Shown one piece after another: positions 1 to 6,049 of a stretch of 8,545 nt of DNA. Below the pieces are notes generated by a model. That model saw nothing but the letters and a program-made list of their open reading frames with translations, was not told where the DNA came from and made no database searches. The position numbers and the translations under genes were made by a program. The DNA comes from Victivallales bacterium Lenti_02 (GTDB lineage: Bacteria > Verrucomicrobiota > Lentisphaeria > Oligosphaerales > Lenti-02): positions 1-8,545 of the forward strand of contig LVAZ01000375.1 in the NCBI GenBank assembly GCA_001603055.1, in the 5' to 3' direction. The stretch's first letter is position 1. Each line of letters opens with the position of its first letter.

Positions 1-19
1 CCGGAGCAGGATGCTCCGG
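1..19. repeat. Perfect 8-bp inverted repeat (hairpin)
   Basis: Arms CCGGAGCA and TGCTCCGG enclose the 3-base loop GGA, giving a perfect 8-bp stem. It lies at the very edge of the window in non-coding DNA, with no T-tract on either side inside the window. It could be a terminator for a gene lying to the left or one unit of a dispersed palindromic repeat. The sequence alone does not decide. Confidence 0.45.
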
Positions 20-129
20 CCACTTCCTTCTTGGGCTGACGGCCAAGGAACGATATGCCGCCCTCTTGCGAGGGCTGGAATACCAAGACCCAGATCCGGG
101 CATGCGGCCCGTCTGGTTGGCAGGGGGTT
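20..129. other. Non-coding stretch downstream of the LarA-like gene
   Basis: No convincing gene is visible here. The stretch contains two further short hairpins: CCCTC/GAGGG around a TTGC loop at 61-74, and CGGGC/GCCCG around a 5-base loop at 97-111. Together with the palindromes at 1-19 and 130-150 it forms a palindrome-dense tail behind the gene that ends at 168. The small stems could arise by chance in GC-rich DNA. Confidence 0.4.
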
Positions 130-150
130 GGGCGAGGGCAAGCCTCGCCC
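130..150 (-). terminator. Hairpin after the LarA-like gene, terminator-like or REP-like
   Basis: Arms GGGCGAGG and CCTCGCCC form a perfect 8-bp stem around a 5-base loop. The hairpin begins 17 bases beyond the TAG stop of the minus-strand gene ending at 168, where a terminator would be expected. The minus strand continues AACCCCC after the stem, so the U-tract of an intrinsic terminator is missing. A Rho-type or stabilising 3' hairpin, or a REP-like dispersed palindrome, are alternatives. Confidence 0.35.
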
Positions 151-167
151 CTACTTGGTCCTGTTGT

Positions 168-1454
168 CTAGGCGAACTGGCTCTTGAGGGCCCAGAGGCC
201 GAGGGCGGGGTTGCTGATGAAGAAGACCTCCTCGCCGTCGGGGAGGGTGTTCATGCCGTCCTTGAGGGTCTCGGGGTTGTAGCGGGCCATCATTTCGGCG
301 AGGTCGCCGGGGAGGAAGCCGACCTTGGCGATTTCGTCCTTGGTCATGTCGGGGCCGGGGCAGTAGGTGATGCGGAAGCGGCCCTCGCTCGAACCGTGGA
401 TGAGGTGGGCGGCGGCGCTGAGGTTGTTGCCGATGTCCTCGTTCTCCTCGACCGCCTTGAGGGTGGCGGGGGTGCCGCGGTAGCCGTATTTGCGGATGAG
501 GCGGTCGATCTCGGGGTCTTCGCCGAACTGCTTGAGTCCGGGGGCGAGGACGATGAGGTCGCCGTCGTCGGCGATGACCATGCGGGTGCGGTAGACGCTC
601 TTGTTGCCCAGCCAGGTGCTCTTGAACTCGGTGGGGTCGAGGTAGACCACCACTTTCTTGAGGGGGGCGTCCATGAGGTCGAGGTTGACCTGCTGGCTGA
701 GGCGGGCGCCCTCGGCGAAGGTCTCCATGTCGTCGCCCACGTAGAGGCCGCGCATGGCCATCTTGCCGCTGGCCCGGTCTTTGCTCATGACGGTGAGGAC
801 ATAGGCGATGGGCAGGTGGGAGAGGAAGGTCTCGACGCCGTAGTTGAAGACGCGGCGCACGGGGGTGTCGATGCGCCCCATGATCCGCTCCATGTTGTGG
901 CAGGCGCCGAGGAAGTGGCTCTTGTTGATCATGTCCGGCCCGCCGACGCCGACCATGATGTTCTTGGTGTAGTTGGCCATGCCGACCACCTCGTGGGGGA
1001 CGATCTGGCCGACCGAGAGGATGAGGTCGTAGCCCGTGAGGAGGATTTTGTTGATCATCGCGTCGATCGAGTAGTCGAGCCGGCCCTCGGACCACTCGGA
1101 GACGAGGTTGCCGGGGATTTCGCCGAGGCGGACCACGTCGTTGCGCCAGTCGTGGACGATGAAGCGGTCGAGGGGAATGCCCGGCCCGAACATGTGGCGG
1201 ATTTCCTCCTCGGTCATGGCGAAGTGCGTGCCCAGGGCGGGGATGATGTCGATCTCGGCCGTGGGCGAGAGCATCTCGTAGAGCATGGCTGTGAGCACGC
1301 CCGCGTTGGAGTTGAAGCGGGTGTAGTCGGGGGGGATGATAAGCACCTTGCGGGGCGTGCCGCCGATCTTGGCGAGGGCCTCGGCGAGAATCCGGCGCTT
1401 GTCGGCATCGGTCAGGGCGAGGTTTTCCCCCGCCAGTTTGGCGAACGTGGACAT
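168..1454 (-). CDS. LarA-like (DUF2088) lactate-racemase-fold protein
   Basis: A 428-residue cytoplasmic protein of the LarA family. Characterised members racemise lactate or epimerise other 2-hydroxy acids using a nickel-pincer (NPN) cofactor. Expected active-site positions are visible: D43-x-T-R46, H77 in a GTH motif, then H154, K164 and H180. The H-K and K-H spacings of 10 and 16 are the same as between His174, Lys184 and His200 of Lactobacillus LarA. The usual SGGRK around the cofactor lysine reads NYTK here, and the Arg that follows the first His is Phe77+1, so the substrate probably differs from lactate. Length matches the family (about 425 residues). The start chosen at 1454 has a GGAG 11 bases upstream. 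An in-frame ATG at 1526 would add 24 residues, but that extension is rich in Arg and Pro and overlaps a possible promoter. No larB, larC or larE cofactor gene is in the window. Family assignment is strong; substrate is unknown. Confidence 0.85.
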   Translation of the reverse strand: MSTFAKLAGENLALTDADKRRILAEALAKIGGTPRKVLIIPPDYTRFNSNAGVLTAMLYEMLSPTAEIDIIPALGTHFAMTEEEIRHMFGPGIPLDRFIVHDWRNDVVRLGEIPGNLVSEWSEGRLDYSIDAMINKILLTGYDLILSVGQIVPHEVVGMANYTKNIMVGVGGPDMINKSHFLGACHNMERIMGRIDTPVRRVFNYGVETFLSHLPIAYVLTVMSKDRASGKMAMRGLYVGDDMETFAEGARLSQQVNLDLMDAPLKKVVVYLDPTEFKSTWLGNKSVYRTRMVIADDGDLIVLAPGLKQFGEDPEIDRLIRKYGYRGTPATLKAVEENEDIGNNLSAAAHLIHGSSEGRFRITYCPGPDMTKDEIAKVGFLPGDLAEMMARYNPETLKDGMNTLPDGEEVFFISNPALGLWALKSQFA

Positions 1455-1527
1455 GGAATGCGGGACTCCGAAATGGACTGGAAAGAGGGCAGGCCGCAAC
1501 CGTGCGGGCACCCGTTCATCGGACATA

Positions 1528-1555
1528 ACCTTAGCACATGCGGGCCAGAGGGCAA
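1528..1555 (-). promoter_or_regulatory. Possible sigma-70 promoter of the LarA-like gene
   Basis: On the minus strand TTGCCC (1555-1550) is followed after 16 bases by TAAGGT (1533-1528), preceded by TG one base upstream as in an extended -10. It lies in the 141-base gap between the secretion ATPase gene and the LarA-like gene, giving a leader of about 65-70 bases. The match is weak and was found by eye. If real, it argues against the upstream ATG at 1526. Confidence 0.28.
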
Positions 1556-1595
1556 TGTCTAGTGGGCTAGGGTCAGTTTGTTCCGCCTTGCCGGC

Positions 1596-2771
1596 TCAAT
1601 CCCAGTCGCAGGTCGCGGCGGCGCGGGCGACCTCGGCCAGCGAGGTGATCCCAGCGGCGGCGTAGCGCAGGCCGTCCTCGAACAGGTTGGCCATGCCGTT
1701 TTCGCGGGCGGCCTGGCGGATGGCTTCGAGGCTGCCGCCCATGACGGCCTGCTGGACCTTTTCGTCGGGCAGGAGGATTTCATGGATGGCCCGCCGTCCC
1801 CGGTAGCCGGTGCCGCGGCAGGCGTCGCAGCCCACGGGCTCCGCAAAATCGGCATGGTCCAGGCCGAGGCGTTCGAGCACGCCGTCGGGCAGCAGACTCC
1901 CGTTGGCCTTGGCGGAACGCTTGCAGGCCGGGCAGAGGCGGCGCACGAGCCGTTGCGAAATCACTCCGCGCACGCTCTGGTTCACCAGGAAGGGTTCGAG
2001 CCCCATGTCGAGCAGCCGTTTCAAGGCGCCGGGAGCGGTGGCGGCGTGGAGCTGGGTGAAGATGAGGTGGCCGGTGAGGGCCATCTGCACCGAAATCTCG
2101 GCGGTCTCCAGGTCCCGGATTTCGCCCACCATGATCACGTCCGGGTCCTGGCGCATGATGGCTCGGGCCGCGCGCGAGAAGGTGACGCCCGCCGCCGGAC
2201 GGACGGCGGTCTGCGAGACGCCGGGCAGTTCGTATTCGACGGGGTCCTCGATGGAGAACACGGCACAGCGCTCCCGGTCGAGGTCCATGAGCATGGCATA
2301 CATGAGGGTGGTTTTCCCGGAGCCGGTGGGGCCGGTGCTCAGGACGATGCCATTGGGGAGCGAGCAGAGTTTGCGGATGGTGGCGAGGGTGTCCGCATGC
2401 AGTCCCATTTCCGCCAGCGAGGGCAGGTCGGCGGAGCGGTCCAGCAGACGGGCCACAAGCCGTTCGCCGTGGAGGGTGGGCAGGGTGCCGATGCGCAGGT
2501 CGAGGCGTTTGCCCCCCATGTCCAGCGCCACCCGTCCGTCCTGGGGCCGGTCGCAAGAGTCCGGGTTCAGGGCGGCCATCTGCTTGAAGTGGCGGACCAA
2601 TTCGGTCCCTTCGTCGGGGGGGATGGTGGGCTGGCGCTGGAGCACGCCGTCGATGCGCAGGCGGACCTGGACCCCGTCGCCGGCGGTTTCGAGATGGAGG
2701 TCGCTGGCCCGGCTGTCGCTGGCCAGTTGGATGAGTTCGGCGGCCCGGCGGGTGATTTCGCTGGTGTTCAT
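1596..2771 (-). CDS. GspE/PilB-type secretion or pilus ATPase, short form
   Basis: A 391-residue AAA+-like ATPase of the GspE/PulE/PilB family, the hexameric cytoplasmic motor that drives type II secretion or type IV pilus assembly. The N2 domain spans about residues 1-110 and the ATPase core about 125-280. Visible motifs are Walker A GPTGSGKT (147-154), the Asp box around SIEDPVEY (173-180), Walker B DVIMVGEIRD (211-220) and the His box LTGHLIFTQLHA (232-243). A four-cysteine zinc module follows (C280, C283, C315, C318), which is typical of assembly ATPases rather than PilT. The protein lacks the N1 (MshEN/GspE_N) domain of full-length members of about 500-570 residues. The start at 2771 has a strong AGGAG 8 bases upstream that lies against the stop codon of the preceding gene, indicating translational coupling. 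It is the third gene of the sigma operon. No pseudopilin, GspF or secretin gene is nearby, so pilus versus secretion cannot be told. Confidence 0.93.
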   Translation of the reverse strand: MNTSEITRRAAELIQLASDSRASDLHLETAGDGVQVRLRIDGVLQRQPTIPPDEGTELVRHFKQMAALNPDSCDRPQDGRVALDMGGKRLDLRIGTLPTLHGERLVARLLDRSADLPSLAEMGLHADTLATIRKLCSLPNGIVLSTGPTGSGKTTLMYAMLMDLDRERCAVFSIEDPVEYELPGVSQTAVRPAAGVTFSRAARAIMRQDPDVIMVGEIRDLETAEISVQMALTGHLIFTQLHAATAPGALKRLLDMGLEPFLVNQSVRGVISQRLVRRLCPACKRSAKANGSLLPDGVLERLGLDHADFAEPVGCDACRGTGYRGRRAIHEILLPDEKVQQAVMGGSLEAIRQAARENGMANLFEDGLRYAAAGITSLAEVARAAATCDWD

Positions 2772-2782
2772 GGTGGTTTCTC

Positions 2783-3217
2783 CTAGGCAGTTGCGCTGCG
2801 GAAGCTGTGCCGGAGGCGCTCGCGGGTGCATTCGCGCTCGCGCTCGCGAATCCAGTCGAGCAGCGTCTGGCGGCGGAAGCGGACTTGGCCCGCCAGTTCG
2901 AACCAGGGCAGGTCGTCCAGCGCTTCCGCCATCTGACCGGAGTCGAGACGGAGGAAATCCGCCGCCTCCTCGATGGTGAGAATGTCCCGGTTCTGGGTCA
3001 GGCCGATCCGCTCCTGCACGCGAAGCTGGGTTTCTGCCGGGACCGGCAGTCCGGCCAGTCCGGCCAGGTCGGATTCCGCCCGGCGCATGTTGTCCAGCCG
3101 GTGGCGGCAGGCGGGACAGGCGGCCAGATGGCGGGCGACTGCGGCCGTATCGCGGAGGGAGAGGGTGCCGTCGAGGAAGCGGAGCAGACGGGCGGGAGTG
3201 GCGGGGCAGTTTTTCAT
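2783..3217 (-). CDS. Zinc-finger anti-sigma domain fused to excisionase-type HTH
   Basis: A 144-residue protein with two modules. Residues 1-50 look like a zf-HC2 / ZAS anti-sigma domain, with the H30-x3-C34-x2-C37 signature and a further Cys at position 4. Residues 79-124 look like an excisionase/MerR-type helix-turn-helix (HTH_17): ILTIEEAADFLRL, then WFELAGQVRFRRQTLLDWI. A basic Arg/Glu-rich tail follows. There is no membrane segment, so it would be a soluble anti-sigma factor. The start overlaps the stop of the ECF sigma gene by four bases (ATGA), the usual sigma/anti-sigma arrangement, with GAGGG 9 bases upstream. The sigma partnership is inferred from the gene pair and zinc motif. The HTH suggests that it also binds DNA, possibly the operon's own leader. 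Alternatively it is a transcription factor that uses the zinc domain only for contacts. Confidence 0.8.
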   Translation of the reverse strand: MKNCPATPARLLRFLDGTLSLRDTAAVARHLAACPACRHRLDNMRRAESDLAGLAGLPVPAETQLRVQERIGLTQNRDILTIEEAADFLRLDSGQMAEALDDLPWFELAGQVRFRRQTLLDWIRERERECTRERLRHSFRSATA

Positions 3218-3774
3218 GATTCGGTGCCCTCGGTTTCGGCCAGCAAACGGGCCAGGCGCAGGCGGCCGCGCCGGATCAGGGTTTTGACGGTGTTGATGGG
3301 GCAGTCCATCACCTCGGCGATCTCGGCATAGGACAGGTCCCGCAGCGCGTGGAGGGTCACCGCCTCGCGCTGGGGGACGGGCAGTTGGGCCAGTCCAGCC
3401 AGGGTGAGTTCCAGTTGTTCCTGGCGTTGGACTGCCTGACTGGGGGAGTCGGCGGTAGCGGAGTCCAGCAGCAGATAGCCGTTTTCGTTGGCGAACCGCT
3501 CCCGGCGCTGGCGGCGTTCCAGCCAGTCCAGGCAGCGGTGTCGGCAGATACCCAGCAGCCAGGCCCGGAAATGCCCGCGCGGTTCGTAGCGGCCGGCGGC
3601 ATTGGCGGCGGCGGCGAAGGTTTCCTGGAGCAGGTCCTCGGCGGCGGCCGGTTCGTGCAGCACCATGCGGGCGTAGTTGTAGACGTGGCGGTGGTAGCGG
3701 GTGAACAGGACCGCGAGGGCCTGGGTGTCACCCGCTCCGAAACGCTGGATCAGAATGTCGTCGTCCGAGGGCAT
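3214..3774 (-). CDS. ECF-family RNA polymerase sigma factor
   Basis: A 186-residue sigma-70 factor of the extracytoplasmic-function type, with only regions 2 and 4. Region 2 spans about residues 19-90, with the core-binding helix EDLLQETFAAA (46-56) and the -10-recognising segment around HFRAWLLGICRHRCLDW (68-84). Region 4 spans about 122-180, with the helix-turn-helix LSYAEIAEVMDCPINTVKTL (147-166) that reads the -35 element. It directs RNA polymerase to a small regulon and is probably held by the zinc-finger protein encoded by the overlapping next gene. The ATG at 3774 is preferred, with a weak AGG 7 bases upstream. A GTG at 3792 would add six residues but has no ribosome-binding site and lies in a dyad. 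First gene of a three-gene operon that ends with a secretion ATPase. The ECF subgroup was not determined. Confidence 0.92.
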   Translation of the reverse strand: MPSDDDILIQRFGAGDTQALAVLFTRYHRHVYNYARMVLHEPAAAEDLLQETFAAAANAAGRYEPRGHFRAWLLGICRHRCLDWLERRQRRERFANENGYLLLDSATADSPSQAVQRQEQLELTLAGLAQLPVPQREAVTLHALRDLSYAEIAEVMDCPINTVKTLIRRGRLRLARLLAETEGTES

Positions 3775-3789
3775 GGCCGAACCTGTGTT

Positions 3790-3809
3790 CACATGCTGGA
3801 TTCCATGTG
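3790..3809. promoter_or_regulatory. Dyad CACATG-N8-CATGTG, candidate operator
   Basis: A perfect 6-bp inverted repeat with an 8-base centre lies between the sigma start codon and the possible promoter, around the expected transcription start. Its position suits a repressor site. The HTH half of the operon's second gene is an obvious candidate ligand, but that link is inference. The dyad is short enough to arise by chance. Confidence 0.3.
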
Positions 3810-3810
3810 T

Positions 3811-3838
3811 ATATCGGCCGGGGACGGCGGATGTTTCA
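3811..3838 (-). promoter_or_regulatory. Candidate ECF-type promoter of the sigma operon
   Basis: On the minus strand TGAAAC (3838-3833) and CGATAT (3816-3811) are separated by 16 bases. The -35 half resembles the AAC-containing element read by many ECF factors and the -10 half starts with CG, as in several ECF classes, so autoregulation is plausible. The leader to the ATG at 3774 would be about 30 bases. An overlapping TATACA could instead be a sigma-70 -10, but no good -35 pairs with it. Confidence 0.33.
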
Positions 3839-3866
3839 CCGCTTCATCGGATTTCGCCGCTTCCGG

Positions 3867-5852
3867 CTATTCCTCGAAGACGACGACGGCCCAGCCGCGG
3901 ACGACGGGCACGTTGACGACCGCGTAGTTGCCGTCGATCGCGAAGTCGAGGGTTTCCCGGCTGGGGGCCAGGTAGACCCGTTGCGGCAGCCGACCATCGA
4001 GCCGCAACTGCACGGTGTAGTTGCGCAGCTCGATGGGTTCCTCGATCATGTTCACCCCGGCCCCGCGCGCTTCCGGCAGGTAGGCCAGGACGTAGACCAT
4101 GCGCCGCCCCGGCTGGGCGGTGACGGTGACCCGGCTGAAAGAGGGGGCGCCCGGCGCGCGGACCAGCGGCTCGGGCAGGAAACCGTCGAGCAGGTTGGCC
4201 ACGATCTGCCGCATGGGCAGGGCGGCGCTGGTGAAATAGGTGCGGAAGACGGGATGGGAGACGTGGGCGACGCGGCCCTTGCGGACGATGGCCGGGCGGC
4301 CGGTGTCGCGGTCGGGGGGCGTGTAGACGAAGCCGTGGCGGCCGTCCCAGGCGTTGTTGTAGTAGGGGGCCACGATGGTGGCCAGGGTCTCGCTGCCGGG
4401 GGCGGCGGCGATCTCGGCGCCCTTGTCGTAGAGGGTCACCGGCATGTCGGGCATGCCCCGGGCGAATGCGGGACGGAAGAGGATGTAGGCGGGGTCGTGG
4501 GGGTCGGGGCCGACGTATTCGGCGGGCCATTCGTCGAGGACGAAGCGGGCGTGGGCGGGATCGAGGCCGGAGTTGCCGGTGGAGAGGATGGCCCCGCCGC
4601 GCGCGAGGTGTTCGCGGAGCCGGGCGGCCAGGGCGTCGTCCAGCTCGATCTCGTCGGGCAGAACCAGAACCTGGTACTTGTCCCAGGCCGAGGCGAGGGT
4701 GACGTTGTCGAACTGCATCTTGAGTTCGCAGAGGACGCGGGTGGCGGACTTGGTGGCCTGGACGGCGAGGTTTTTGCGCTGCGGGCGGTCCCCGCCCGCC
4801 CAGCCGTAGCCGGGGTAGTCGCATTTCATGACGTTGGCGATTTCGACGACGGGCTTGGCCCCCTGAATCCAGGGCTGGAGGGGGCGGAGGTTGGCGTAGA
4901 CCTCGCGGTCCATGGCCATGACCGCCCGGTTCAGGTCTCCGCGCGGGTGGAAATGGTCGCCGATGGTGGGGGGGATGCCGTTGGCGATGCCGCCGATGCA
5001 GTCGTACTCGACGCTGGCGGCGGTGCGGACCCCGCCGAAGTCGCCCCAGCTCTTCTGGAAGCGCCCGGTCATGTTCAGCATGGGCTTGCCGAGGGTGCGC
5101 ATGTAGCGGGCGACCATGGGCAGCAGCTCGTAGCCCCAGCCGCCCTGGGGGAGGCATTCGAGTTCGAGATAGCTGCCCAGCTCTTTCTGCGCCGCGAAGT
5201 CGATGCCGTTGAAGTAGAGCAGCAGGTCGGGATTCACCGACCGCGCGGCGTCGGCCAGCTTGCGGCCCATGGCCAGCATCTTGCGGTAGTTGAAGTCGTT
5301 GAGCTGTTCGGAATTGGTGTGGTCCACCCCTTCCGCCTTCATTTTCTCCATGCACTCGCGGCCGATACAGGGGGCGGTGTGGAAGCAGTCGAAGAAGAAG
5401 CCGTCCACGCCGTACCATTCGGCGACCTCGCGGACCATGCCCGCGACATGGTCCGCGTAGCCGGTGTGGTAGCACATCTGGCGGAAGAAGGAATTGCCGA
5501 AGGGCTCCCCGTACATGCGGCCGTCGGCGCGCAGCACGGTCCAGTCCCGGTGGCGGTAGGATTCCTCATGGCTCAGGCCCACGTTGATGTAGGCCGACAC
5601 GGCGATCTTTTTGGCGTGGCAGGCCGCGACCAGGTCGCCGAAGAGGTCGCCCGGCATGGCCTCGTGGGGGACGCCCAGTTTGGTGGGGTAGTAGGCCGTG
5701 CCCAGGTTGCAGCGGGCCGGGAAGACGATGAAGTCCACCCCGCATTCGGCGAACCAGTCGGTCATGGCGTCGAAGTCGAACGCCTGCCCCACGTCCGGAT
5801 TCGCGGGCATGGTGTGGAAGTCGAAGAACAGGGCCCAGTTCGGCGTGTGCAT
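3867..5852 (-). CDS. GHL6-like glycoside hydrolase with trimerisation domain
   Basis: A 661-residue protein with no signal peptide or membrane segment, so probably cytoplasmic. Residues 1 to about 330 resemble a TIM-barrel of the hypothetical glycosyl hydrolase 6 (GHL6) group, related to alpha-L-fucosidase-like and GH42-like barrels. The barrel strand VDGFFFDCF places a likely catalytic Asp at 155, followed by cysteines 162 and 167, and LELECLP (229-235) offers candidate acids. Residues about 380-560 look like the GATase-like beta-galactosidase trimerisation domain, for example YQVLVLPDEIEL (393-404) and LARGGAILSTG (416-426). Residues about 570-661 form a beta-rich C-terminal domain. The start at 5852 has GAGGG 8 bases upstream and the family-like beginning MHTPNWALFFDFHTMP. 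An upstream extension to 6062 is rich in Arg and covers the promoter, so it is rejected. The gene is divergent from an AraC regulator that probably controls it. The sugar substrate is not known; no member-specific activity can be read from sequence. Confidence 0.85.
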   Translation of the reverse strand: MHTPNWALFFDFHTMPANPDVGQAFDFDAMTDWFAECGVDFIVFPARCNLGTAYYPTKLGVPHEAMPGDLFGDLVAACHAKKIAVSAYINVGLSHEESYRHRDWTVLRADGRMYGEPFGNSFFRQMCYHTGYADHVAGMVREVAEWYGVDGFFFDCFHTAPCIGRECMEKMKAEGVDHTNSEQLNDFNYRKMLAMGRKLADAARSVNPDLLLYFNGIDFAAQKELGSYLELECLPQGGWGYELLPMVARYMRTLGKPMLNMTGRFQKSWGDFGGVRTAASVEYDCIGGIANGIPPTIGDHFHPRGDLNRAVMAMDREVYANLRPLQPWIQGAKPVVEIANVMKCDYPGYGWAGGDRPQRKNLAVQATKSATRVLCELKMQFDNVTLASAWDKYQVLVLPDEIELDDALAARLREHLARGGAILSTGNSGLDPAHARFVLDEWPAEYVGPDPHDPAYILFRPAFARGMPDMPVTLYDKGAEIAAAPGSETLATIVAPYYNNAWDGRHGFVYTPPDRDTGRPAIVRKGRVAHVSHPVFRTYFTSAALPMRQIVANLLDGFLPEPLVRAPGAPSFSRVTVTAQPGRRMVYVLAYLPEARGAGVNMIEEPIELRNYTVQLRLDGRLPQRVYLAPSRETLDFAIDGNYAVVNVPVVRGWAVVVFEE

Positions 5853-5855
5853 GGT

Positions 5856-5872
5856 GCCAACCCTCAATTGGC
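5856..5872 (-). promoter_or_regulatory. Small hairpin displaying the hydrolase ribosome-binding site
   Basis: In the transcript, GCCAA and TTGGC form a 5-bp stem whose 7-base loop TTGAGGG holds the GAGGG Shine-Dalgarno of the hydrolase. This may expose the site or respond to pairing with the stronger hairpin upstream. The stem is short and may be accidental. Confidence 0.2.
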
Positions 5873-5885
5873 TTCCGTCTCTGGT

Positions 5886-5920
5886 GGCGACCCTGGCTGG
5901 CCGTCCGGCCAGCCGTCGCC
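5886..5920 (-). promoter_or_regulatory. Strong hairpin in the hydrolase mRNA leader
   Basis: A 9-bp perfect stem, GGCTGGCCG (5895-5903) with CGGCCAGCC (5906-5914), is extended by a further 6 bp, GGCGAC (5886-5891) with GTCGCC (5915-5920), interrupted by a 3-base bulge. It falls inside the predicted 5' leader of the hydrolase gene, a few bases after the expected transcription start. No U-tract follows, so it is not an ordinary terminator. Transcript stabilisation, translational control or a protein-binding site are possible. Confidence 0.45.
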
Positions 5921-5932
5921 CCGACACCACAG

Positions 5933-5960
5933 AGTGTATCCGCCCCCGGCGCGAAGTCAA
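5933..5960 (-). promoter_or_regulatory. Sigma-70 promoter of the glycoside hydrolase
   Basis: On the minus strand TTGACT (5960-5955; five of six consensus bases) and TACACT (5938-5933; four of six) are spaced by 16 bases. Transcription would start near 5926, giving a leader of about 75 bases. It lies in the divergent region shared with the AraC gene and is the best promoter match seen in the window. Confidence 0.5.
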
Positions 5961-5999
5961 TGGCCGGGGCCAACTCCGCCCAGGTCGCACAATCTTGCA

Positions 6000-6020
6000 C
6001 GAATATCGGCGAATATATTC
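6000..6020. promoter_or_regulatory. Phased CGAATAT repeats, candidate AraC operator
   Basis: CGAATAT occurs at 6000-6006 and again at 6010-6016, exactly 10 bases or one helical turn apart. The second copy is part of the perfect palindrome GAATATATTC (6011-6020). TCTTGC flanks the block on both sides (5993-5998 and 6019-6024). This is an AT-rich island in GC-rich DNA, located about 75-95 bases upstream of the hydrolase transcription start and overlapping the possible AraC promoter. That suits an activator that also controls itself. Assignment to the neighbouring AraC protein is inference. Confidence 0.4.
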
Positions 6021-6049
6021 TTGCGTTACCGGTCGGTGAGATTTAGGGT
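6021..6049 (+). promoter_or_regulatory. Weak possible promoter of the AraC gene
   Basis: TTGCGT (6021-6026) and TAGGGT (6044-6049) are 17 bases apart. The -10 match is poor, which would fit a promoter needing activation. It adjoins the GAATAT repeats. Confidence 0.22.

Noticed and set aside
66..1562. Open frame of 498 codons on the plus strand
   Set aside because: Antisense to the LarA-like gene, with a Val/Gly/Asp/His-rich composition and no recognisable motif.
1578..2786. Open frame of 402 codons on the plus strand
   Set aside because: Antisense to the secretion ATPase, whose Walker and zinc motifs prove the minus-strand frame.
2772..2831. 20-residue upstream extension of the secretion ATPase
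   Set aside because: It would overlap the zinc-finger gene, and the ATG at 2771 has a strong AGGAG at the right spacing.
2830..2851. Inverted repeat ATTCGCG/CGCGAAT with CGCGCT repeats
   Set aside because: It lies inside the zinc-finger gene and is explained by codons for the alternating Arg-Glu tail.
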